Source of the DNA: Marinobacter sp. ATCH36
Lineage (GTDB): Bacteria > Pseudomonadota > Gammaproteobacteria > Pseudomonadales > Oleiphilaceae
Assembly: GCF_023555055.1 (NCBI RefSeq)
Contig: NZ_JAMJPL010000007.1
Location: 124,001-188,000, forward strand
DNA: 64,000 nucleotides
Direction: 5' to 3'
Shown: positions 58,005 through 64,000 of the stretch, piece by piece
Layout: each line of letters starts with the position of its first letter
Position numbering within the stretch: the stretch's first letter is position 1
The notes under the pieces: model-generated
What the model saw: the letters and a program-made list of their open reading frames with translations, nothing else
Told to the model about the DNA's origin: nothing
Databases searched by the model: none
Made by a program: the position numbers and the translations under genes

Positions 58005-59036
58005 ATGGCAAAACGAATGACGACCCGAGCACTTCTGATGGTATCGCTTGCCGGCTTTGCCCTGGCCGCGAAAGCCGATCTGGTGGTACTCCAGTATCAT
58101 CATGTCAGTGATTCCACGCCTCCATCCACCAGCACTTCGGTTTCTCTTTTCGAGGGGCAGCTGGAGATGATCGGCGACCTGGGAATCGACGTTGTACCAT
58201 TGGAGTCCGGAACACGCGACGCCCTGGACGGTAAACTGGATAACCGCAAGCAAGTCGCCATCACCTTTGATGATGCCTACGATTCCGTCTATTCCAGCGC
58301 CGCACCGGAGCTCGAAAAGCGCGGTTACCCTTACACAATCTTCGTAAACACCGATGCCATTGGCAGCCATGGCTACATGACCTGGAGCCAACTTGAGGAG
58401 GTGCGCGATAGAAGCGGAGTGACCATCGCCAACCACAGCGAAGACCACGGGCACCTGGCGAAACGCCCGGACGAAAGTCGAGGGGGCTGGGTGCAACGCG
58501 TGGAAAGCAGCCTGGATACAGCCCAGCAAACTCTCGCAGACAAGCTGGGTATTGACGTTCCGATGTTCGCGTATCCCTACGGTGAATTTGATGAGGCACT
58601 GGAGGCCAAGCTTACTGAGCGTGGCTGGCTGGGCTACGGCCAGCAGTCCGGTGCCATTGGAGCCACCTCGGAAGCCACTCGCTTGCCTCGTTTCCCCATG
58701 GCAAATGCCTACGGGCAACTCAACAGTCTGAAGGACAAACTACGCAGCAAGGCGCTACCAGTTGACGCCAGTGAACTGCCTGACGGCGTGATCGAGGAAA
58801 ATCCGCCGACGTTGTCATTCACTGTTCCTGATTCAATAAACGTCGACAGATTGACCTGCTTTGCTTCGGGACAGGGACGTGTCGATTTCGAGGTTTCCGG
58901 CGACAAGGTCATACTCAAAGCCCCCAAGAGCTTCAACAGCCGCCGCTTCCGTTACAACTGCACCCACCCCGCCCCGGATGGCAGTTTTTATTGGTTGTCC
59001 CAGCAATGGCTGGATCTGAGTAAGCCCGAAGACTAA
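58005..59036 (+). CDS. secreted polysaccharide deacetylase (NodB/CE4 type)
   Basis: A 343-residue exported protein with a signal peptide ending near AAKA (residue 24). The NodB domain has LQYHHVSDST, the metal Asp motif ITFDDAYDSVY, the His-x3-His motif ANHSEDHGHL and FAYPYGEFDEAL. The domain removes N-acetyl groups from polysaccharide. A C-terminal domain of about 90 residues with two Cys (about 285 and 320) looks beta-rich. The polymer is unknown; PgaB-like activity is possible. It ends 12 bases from the convergent lipoprotein gene. Confidence 0.88.
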   Translation: MAKRMTTRALLMVSLAGFALAAKADLVVLQYHHVSDSTPPSTSTSVSLFEGQLEMIGDLGIDVVPLESGTRDALDGKLDNRKQVAITFDDAYDSVYSSAAPELEKRGYPYTIFVNTDAIGSHGYMTWSQLEEVRDRSGVTIANHSEDHGHLAKRPDESRGGWVQRVESSLDTAQQTLADKLGIDVPMFAYPYGEFDEALEAKLTERGWLGYGQQSGAIGATSEATRLPRFPMANAYGQLNSLKDKLRSKALPVDASELPDGVIEENPPTLSFTVPDSINVDRLTCFASGQGRVDFEVSGDKVILKAPKSFNSRRFRYNCTHPAPDGSFYWLSQQWLDLSKPED

Positions 59037-59048
59037 TGTCCCGTCTGG

Positions 59049-60062
59049 CTACTCGCCTTCCCTGGAGAGACCCAGCTCGCCAGTACGGGCATGAGGAATT
59101 GCATCCGGCCCGTACTTGCCCTCGACAACGGTTTGACCGGCCAGATCTTCGTCGCGTGTAAAGATCACCGCCCAGCGTTCGCCCCGGCCGGGAAATACCG
59201 GAATATAGGCGTGCAAGTAGCCATGGCTGTGCCAGGACTCCGGGTCGTATTGCGCAACCAGGTCGGTCACGATTCTCAATGGTACGAAAGACGCATCCAG
59301 AAAGGCGACGGACGGGACAAAAACGCCATCTTTGGCAAACGACCTGAGGTGCAGAATAAAATCATTGTGCGTTTCCGCTGAAGGCAACCTTACCAGGCGA
59401 TACGGACTGACGCCGGTGCTGAAGGAGTGAACCGGGGCTGTTCGATCCATATCAACAGCAAATTCCCTGCCCCGTTGCCACTTCTCGGTCTCGGTCCTGT
59501 CGAGGTCCTGGCAACACTGGCCGGACCATTTCTCGAAAAAGGATTCTTCATCCGGTTGCATACCCAGAACCGCCATGGCATCCGGGTCGGCACCCTCTGG
59601 CAGGACGGTTGTCCCGGACATTTCTCCTGCCTGGTGTATGCTGGCCTCAGTCAGCTGAACTGGCGGTTTAATGCGTCCTTTTTCGACGGCGGACCTGGTA
59701 TCCGGCTGATAGTAGCTGACACGGAAATTACCCTCGGCATCCCGCCAGGTAAAATAAGGCTGAGGCTCACCGGGGCGGATATAACCGTCTTTTTCCAGCT
59801 GGTTACCATCCGGGTAGTTCTCCAGGTTGAACTCGTCGTCGTAAGTCTCGGACGATGCTCCCTCAGAGACAGCAGAGACAGCAGGGTGTTCATCAGCGTC
59901 TTCGCCGGAGCTTTTCGGAATCGGGGTATGCCTGACCTGTCCCTGCTCATCAACCCAGGTGAAATACCCTTCGCCGCCACCTGATGAGCCAGAGCGTGAC
60001 GACTGACACCCCGACATGGCAACGGCCAGGCAAGTAACAACCAGTAAATGGCGTATATACAT
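59049..60062 (-). CDS. lipoprotein with two DUF4124-like repeats and a MalM-like domain
   Basis: A 337-residue lipoprotein with a lipobox ending at Cys19 (AMSGC). Gln follows the Cys, which by the E. coli rule favours the outer membrane. Two repeats of the form YFTW-D-x-G-x-R lie at residues 33-50 and 103-120. From about residue 180 (CC pair) to the end the pattern VHSFSTGVSPYRLVRLP, FLDASFVPLRIV and AVIFTRDEDLAGQT matches the MalM family of periplasmic proteins. It is the last gene of a four-gene envelope operon, after a FadL-type porin; this pairing recalls the AupA-AupB alkane-uptake pair of Marinobacter, which I cannot confirm without a search. Confidence 0.8.
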   Translation of the reverse strand: MYIRHLLVVTCLAVAMSGCQSSRSGSSGGGEGYFTWVDEQGQVRHTPIPKSSGEDADEHPAVSAVSEGASSETYDDEFNLENYPDGNQLEKDGYIRPGEPQPYFTWRDAEGNFRVSYYQPDTRSAVEKGRIKPPVQLTEASIHQAGEMSGTTVLPEGADPDAMAVLGMQPDEESFFEKWSGQCCQDLDRTETEKWQRGREFAVDMDRTAPVHSFSTGVSPYRLVRLPSAETHNDFILHLRSFAKDGVFVPSVAFLDASFVPLRIVTDLVAQYDPESWHSHGYLHAYIPVFPGRGERWAVIFTRDEDLAGQTVVEGKYGPDAIPHARTGELGLSREGE

Positions 60063-60097
60063 CGGGGCTGATCACCCTGTTTGCAGGCGCTTTCGCG

Positions 60098-61723
60098 TCA
60101 GAATTTGGTGCGGAAACTCAGGCCTGCCATCGCTACCCGCAGCGACGTTTTTACATCCAGGCCCGCGTATGGGTTATAGATGATGTTGGTAATATTGTCA
60201 CAGTTCAGGTTACAACTACCATTGGCCGGGATGGTTTCGATGGAATGCAGGTAACTCAGATTCATGTCAATTTCAGTATCTTTGTCCCACTGATAACCCA
60301 TCCCGATGCTATAGAGATTCGCACCACCGAATGGCGCCATGATACTGCGCTGGTCATCGGGAATAACCGAATCCCGAATCTCCACACCAGCGCGGAGATC
60401 CAGCCGGGAAGAGGCGTGGAACTCCAGACCAAAACCCCAGTTCCACTGGTCGGTAAAACCCAGCGGTAACCGCAAGGTACTGGGTGTCGCATTGTCCGGC
60501 GACAGAATCCTGGCGGCATTGAGGAATTCCAGGTTGCGATCAAAGCGGAACACAAACGCGTCCCACTGCTTGTAGTCGGTCCAGCCCACATCAACATTAA
60601 CCGTCAGCTTGGGATGCACGTCCACACTGATACCGGTCTGAAAATGCTGCGGATAAGTCAGATCCATGGAGACGTTACCCGCCTCCCTGGGCGCGCCCGA
60701 CGGCAGGCTCAGTATGGCCGAGGTGATGGCGCCCAGAACCGAACCGTTCACACTCTGCCAGAAGCCGGACCAGTCGTCGGTATACTCGATCTCGAAGGTA
60801 CCCTTGAGGTTCATGTCCGCTTCAGAGGTATAGCTTGCGCCCCAGGTAAACCAGTCGTTCGGCTCCCACATCACCCCGAGTGCGTAGGTTGGTGACAGGG
60901 TTTCCTGCACGTTGATACTGAGCGCCCCTATATCGTCCCAGGGCCCGACATTGCCGCCGCAAAGTGCCAGCCAGGGCTGCAGAGGTTCATCACCACTCTC
61001 ACAGTTAAAGGCGTCCTGAAGTACCTCTGCAACGCCCAGCAGCATGTTCGGTGCGCGCATGTACTGATCAGCGGCAATCCCCATGTGGGACAGGTGGATA
61101 CCGGCACCAATCGCCCATTCGTCGTTGATCTTGTACCCGACCGTGGGAGACAGATAGGTAGTACGTTGCAGGGCCGTTGCCTGGGGCAAGTAGCGGCCCG
61201 GATCGTCTTTATCGCGATAGAAACCAGCGGCCAGGGGGAGGTAAAAGGCATTACCGAAAGTGAGCTTTGATCCCGGTGGATTAATACTGATGCCGGCCGA
61301 GGGCGCCACTGCCGGCCCGGGAGGCGCCCGCAGTATGCCAAACCCCGGCACATAGAGCGCAACGTTGTTGGTGTGGCTGTGCTTGTTGGCGACGGGATCA
61401 CGCTGTTTTCCGGTCAGTGGATCTGTCTCAAGGCCGTCAATGCCGAAGATCTCGTAACCCTCCGGGGCATGGAAATCCGCATCAATGTCGAGATAGATGC
61501 TCATCAGGTTCACTTCAAGCTGGCGGCCGTCGAGTTTGGTCAGGCCCGCCGGATTGTAGTGAATGGCCATGATACCGGGCGGATCTGCCGTAACCGCGTT
61601 GCCCAGCGCCAGAGCTTTGGGGTGAATTGTCAGATTCTGTGCCAGCTGCGCCTCGACACCACAGGTTACCGAGGCTGCCACGATGGCACCGGCAATCCGT
61701 TGTTTGTGGCTGGTTATACCCAT
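60098..61723 (-). CDS. FadL-family outer membrane transport protein (AupA-like candidate)
   Basis: A 541-residue beta-barrel protein with a signal peptide (cleavage near VEA, residue 25). The FadL hallmark NPAGLTKLDGRQLEV follows, with later IGAGIHLSHMGIAAD and GFGLEFHASSRLDLRAGVEI (abbreviated) and a barrel-end Phe in GLSFRTKF. FadL proteins admit hydrophobic substrates such as fatty acids, alkanes or aromatics. It follows the other barrel gene by 37 bases and precedes the lipoprotein gene by 35 bases. AupA of Marinobacter is a FadL-family alkane porin; identity here is inference. Confidence 0.88.
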   Translation of the reverse strand: MGITSHKQRIAGAIVAASVTCGVEAQLAQNLTIHPKALALGNAVTADPPGIMAIHYNPAGLTKLDGRQLEVNLMSIYLDIDADFHAPEGYEIFGIDGLETDPLTGKQRDPVANKHSHTNNVALYVPGFGILRAPPGPAVAPSAGISINPPGSKLTFGNAFYLPLAAGFYRDKDDPGRYLPQATALQRTTYLSPTVGYKINDEWAIGAGIHLSHMGIAADQYMRAPNMLLGVAEVLQDAFNCESGDEPLQPWLALCGGNVGPWDDIGALSINVQETLSPTYALGVMWEPNDWFTWGASYTSEADMNLKGTFEIEYTDDWSGFWQSVNGSVLGAITSAILSLPSGAPREAGNVSMDLTYPQHFQTGISVDVHPKLTVNVDVGWTDYKQWDAFVFRFDRNLEFLNAARILSPDNATPSTLRLPLGFTDQWNWGFGLEFHASSRLDLRAGVEIRDSVIPDDQRSIMAPFGGANLYSIGMGYQWDKDTEIDMNLSYLHSIETIPANGSCNLNCDNITNIIYNPYAGLDVKTSLRVAMAGLSFRTKF

Positions 61724-61760
61724 GAAATCTTCCCTTCCCGTAAAACCTCAGAGGCTGAAG

Positions 61761-62771
61761 TCACTCTTTGAGACCTGAAAATCTGATGGGCAGAGACACG
61801 CCCAGCGAGAAGTCCGGTGCGTCTTCGGTCAGGCCGATACCAAGGCTGGTATTAACAATGGTGGTATCGCTTACACGGGTACCCAGCGACATGCTGAGAA
61901 AACCACTCATCTGGTCCTGGGCAACAGCCTGGGTTCCGTCGCTGAAGGAAAGTATGGTTTCGTCGCTGTAGCTCAGCTGTGCCGAAATACTGAGAGAAAT
62001 GTCGTAGGACAACGAATAGGCAAAACCACCGGACGCAGACAACCCGAAGCCTGGCTCTATCTCTTCCAGTACTCGCGCGCCGCGGACCTGCTGAAGTCCA
62101 GTTTCAGGAATATTGTAGGTGGCGCTGGTGGAACCGAATACCACCACCGGGTCCAGTACTTTGGAGATACTTACGCCCCCGGCCAGGGAGTAATATCCGC
62201 TTCCAGTCGAGAGTTGCTCGTCAATATCGATTTCGTAGGGGCTTACCCCTGTCTTGGAGGTAAAGGTGCCAAATAACGTAGTGGACATTTTCCCCGGAAC
62301 GTAGGAAAACGGCTGCCACCGCGCGGTAGCGGATATGTCTCCAAAGTCGTAAACACTGAGCTCGTCCTGGGTGTCGTGCTTGACCACCAATGGAATGCGG
62401 GTACCCACCGTCAGGTTGTCCAGCAGACCATAATCATAGGAAAACGCGTTGGTGAAGCTGTGTGTTGCAGAGGGCACTACGTCCAGATTACGAACGGAGC
62501 CATCGGTGATCGCCAGGTCCAGGCGCTGATCGCCGGTGTAGGAATAATCAAAGGAGTAATTGAGAGCGTGAGTACCTTTTTTCTGCAACGAGTAGCTGGT
62601 CTCCGCCGACTGGAAAACCTCTTCCAGCTGCTTTGAGGAGTCTTCATCACCCTCCTGCTTTGCAAGCGCTTCCCTGGCCTGATCTACGTTTCCTTCCTGC
62701 GACAGTGCCATGCTCGGGTAAAGGCCAGTCACGGAAACAAGGATAAAACCTCGCACTAACCAACGATTCAT
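61761..62771 (-). CDS. exported beta-barrel protein with N-terminal helical segment (FapF-like candidate)
   Basis: A 336-residue exported protein. The signal peptide ends near residue 24 (SMALSQ). Residues about 25-60 are charged and probably helical (DQAREALAKQEGDEDSSKQL, shortened). The rest alternates hydrophobic and polar residues in many short strands and resembles the MetA-phenol/transporter class of barrels. A helical N-terminus before a barrel is the plan of FapF, the Fap amyloid export channel, but I see no sequence proof of homology. It lies 58 bases after the C39 peptidase gene. No amyloid subunit gene is present here. Confidence 0.75.
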   Translation of the reverse strand: MNRWLVRGFILVSVTGLYPSMALSQEGNVDQAREALAKQEGDEDSSKQLEEVFQSAETSYSLQKKGTHALNYSFDYSYTGDQRLDLAITDGSVRNLDVVPSATHSFTNAFSYDYGLLDNLTVGTRIPLVVKHDTQDELSVYDFGDISATARWQPFSYVPGKMSTTLFGTFTSKTGVSPYEIDIDEQLSTGSGYYSLAGGVSISKVLDPVVVFGSTSATYNIPETGLQQVRGARVLEEIEPGFGLSASGGFAYSLSYDISLSISAQLSYSDETILSFSDGTQAVAQDQMSGFLSMSLGTRVSDTTIVNTSLGIGLTEDAPDFSLGVSLPIRFSGLKE

Positions 62772-62829
62772 CCTGACTCCCTTATTTTACTTGTAATGGT
62801 TCCTGTGCCGGGGCTTTGCGCCCCGCACG

Positions 62830-63630
62830 TTAATTACGACGGTAGAACAGCTGCTTTCTGGTATTCTCGACGCTGCCATCCGGGTTGTTTTTCTGGCGTT
62901 CCAGCATGTTCCGGATCCGGCGTTCGGTAGACTCGTGGAACTCCGGAATTTTCTGAAGCGCCAGTAATGTCATGGTTTCGTCATCCACAAACCGCAGGTC
63001 CTCCTCTTTGAGCTCGAGGTAATCCAGCGGTTTATCGCTGCCCGGGAAGACAATAAAAAGAACGTTGTCGTCCCACTTCTCCTCGAACTGGGCGAGCGTA
63101 AAGGAAATATTGCCAATTGCCGGATCAGCGAGGTACACGCGTCCCTCGCGGATGGTTCTGAGCACCACGAAATGTTTAAAGCCGGCATGCTGAATGGGAA
63201 CGATGGCCGGGTGGTCAAGATCCATCAGGTCCTCAATGGTGGCGCGGAAGCCCCCGGATGGATAACCCAGTGCGGTGACCAGGCGTTTCATATCAAGCAT
63301 GGAGAAAGCCCGGCGCTGAACAATGCGCTCACTTTCGCCGTAATGAAGCAGGCCTTCCATTACCTGTCGCTCGCCGAGATTCCTGCCCAGATAGAAGTTG
63401 AGCACCGTGGTCAATGCCGCACTGCCGCAGCTGTAGTCGTAAGCCTGTCGCACGATGTTACGGAACTGTTGCTCTACCAGCGGCTCTACACGGGTGCCGG
63501 TTCGCAACTCAATGGGGCTGGTATCAAAATCCTGCTCAATCACGATGGTGCCCTGCTGGTAAGGCTCAACAACGATTGCCTCCTGGGCCATGGTGAATGT
63601 GAGGATGGATCCGGCGAGTACCAGCAGCAT
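62830..63630 (-). CDS. periplasmic C39-family (FapD-like) cysteine peptidase
   Basis: A 266-residue protein. A short hydrophobic N-terminus lacks the usual positive n-region. The C39 active site is RQAYDYSCGSAALTTVL (Gln then Cys) and HFVVLRTIREGRVYLADPAIG (His and Asp; shortened). Stand-alone C39 peptidases are typical partners of exported substrates, for example FapD of the Fap amyloid system. The ATG is preceded two bases earlier by the stop of a 9-codon frame with its own GGGAA; a single-base insertion there would fuse the two into a normal signal peptide. It is the first gene of the four-gene operon. Confidence 0.85.
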   Translation of the reverse strand: MLLVLAGSILTFTMAQEAIVVEPYQQGTIVIEQDFDTSPIELRTGTRVEPLVEQQFRNIVRQAYDYSCGSAALTTVLNFYLGRNLGERQVMEGLLHYGESERIVQRRAFSMLDMKRLVTALGYPSGGFRATIEDLMDLDHPAIVPIQHAGFKHFVVLRTIREGRVYLADPAIGNISFTLAQFEEKWDDNVLFIVFPGSDKPLDYLELKEEDLRFVDDETMTLLALQKIPEFHESTERRIRNMLERQKNNPDGSVENTRKQLFYRRN

Positions 63631-63632
63631 GG

Positions 63633-63662
63633 TCAGACGAAGTCCCTGTTATTATTAGACAT
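63633..63662 (-). other. 9-codon leader frame in front of the C39 gene
   Basis: ATG-initiated, encoding MSNNNRDFV and then TGA, with GGGAA about 6 bases upstream. TGACC-ATG puts its stop two bases before the C39 ATG. It is either a translationally coupled leader or the remains of the true N-terminus, separated by a one-base frameshift (or a sequence error). Confidence 0.5.
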
Positions 63663-63688
63663 GACGTTTCCCGAGTTACATCTTGTTA

Positions 63689-63701
63689 CGGTAAGATACC
63701 G
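63689..63701. promoter_or_regulatory. small palindrome upstream of the C39 operon
   Basis: CGGTA-AGA-TACCG is a perfect 5+5 dyad 27 bases upstream of the leader ATG, in the place expected for an operator. No matching regulator is identified. Confidence 0.3.
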
Positions 63702-63752
63702 AAATCGCTAACCCCTTAAAGATAACTGTGCCTCAAATCTGCCGCTGCGGAA

Positions 63753-63800
63753 GGGGCTGGCTTTGCCGGTTTTGAGAACTGGTTCATGCCATCCAGCCCC
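63753..63800. other. nested hairpin between transporter and C39 operon
   Basis: GGGGCTGG (63753-63760) pairs perfectly with CCAGCCCC (63793-63800). Inside lies CCGGTT-N5-AACTGG, with one G-U pair. The structure lies downstream of the transporter stop on the minus strand and may end or protect that transcript; there is no T-run. Confidence 0.45.
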
Positions 63801-63874
63801 GTGCAGGCCGGAATTGGTGGATGGGAAGAAAGGGGGAAAGATTAGAGCAGGTTAGGGCCGGAGAGCCCCTCCCG

Positions 63875-64000
63875 TCAGATCGTGAACACGAAACCTAGCA
63901 GCAGATAACTCAACGCTGTAACCACAACAATGCCGAGAAGATTCAGCGCAAAGCCTGCCCTGATCATATCCTGGATCTTCATGTGGCCGCTGGAGAACAC
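63875..64000 (-). CDS. SLC13/DASS family transporter, C-terminal fragment (cut by window edge)
   Basis: The last 41 residues of a membrane protein: MKIQDMIRAGFALNLLGIV, then a hydrophobic helix ending in FVFTI. This is the C-terminal pattern of sodium-coupled dicarboxylate/sulfate carriers and related SLC13 permeases. Most of the gene lies beyond the right edge, so the substrate cannot be judged. Confidence 0.7.
   Translation of the reverse strand: MFSSGHMKIQDMIRAGFALNLLGIVVVTALSYLLLGFVFTI

Overview
The window is ordinary gammaproteobacterial chromosome, with GC in the high fifties, dense genes and no rRNA, tRNA, phage, insertion sequence or CRISPR array that I can see. Gene content and order (comEC/lolCD/PilZ; trxB-aat-bpt-infA-clpA-clpS-cspD; mnmA-hflD-purB; hybrid kinase/ospR/gpx/alaA/htpX; ccoNOQPGHIS) match what I know of the Pseudomonas lineage. 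The rest fits a marine oil-associated relative, and Marinobacter is my best guess: a FadL-family porin beside a lipoprotein resembles the alkane-uptake pair described in that genus. The genus call is inference from sequence memory, not from a search.

Layout. 1-700: a TetR regulator (cut by the window edge) and a hotdog thioesterase. 0.8-2.5 kb: proS. 2.6-11.4 kb, minus strand: comEC, then exbB-exbD-msbA-lpxK-Trm112-kdsB-phosphatase-murB, an envelope operon (lipid A and KDO supply, lipid flipping, peptidoglycan precursor) with many overlapping junctions. 11.5-14.6 kb: a DUF2062 membrane protein, lolD and lolC (no lolE beside them) and a PilZ protein. 14.7-18 kb: a small secreted protein, the agmatine-to-putrescine pair aguA-aguB and a lone MoxR ATPase. 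18-24.3 kb: trxB, a strongly palindromic intergenic element, the N-degron set aat-bpt with clpA-clpS on the other strand, infA and a cold-shock protein. 24.5-31 kb: rluE, a Nudix hydrolase, mnmA, hflD, purB, a ribosomal-protein hydroxylase and an acetyltransferase fusion. 31-39 kb: a LysR regulator, a membrane-anchored helical protein, a SagS-like hybrid kinase, the OspR-Gpx peroxide pair with a visible operator/promoter, alaA and htpX. 39-46.7 kb: pdxB, rhlB, epmC, dsbD, tusA, rlmM and small enzymes. 46.9-55.6 kb: a complete cbb3 oxidase cluster with its maturation genes, followed on the other strand by ttcA. 56.6-59 kb: TetR, a DnaJ-related protein and a polysaccharide deacetylase.

59.0-63.7 kb is the most unusual part: four exported proteins in one minus-strand operon (C39 peptidase, a beta-barrel with a helical N-terminal segment, a FadL-type porin, and a lipoprotein combining two DUF4124-like repeats with a MalM-like domain). 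The first gene has a peculiar start, in which a 9-codon reading frame with its own ribosome-binding site ends two bases before the annotated ATG. The window ends inside an SLC13-type transporter gene.

Most enzyme calls rest on motifs visible in the translated sequence. Starts were moved from the longest reading frame where a better ribosome-binding site or family N-terminus was evident.
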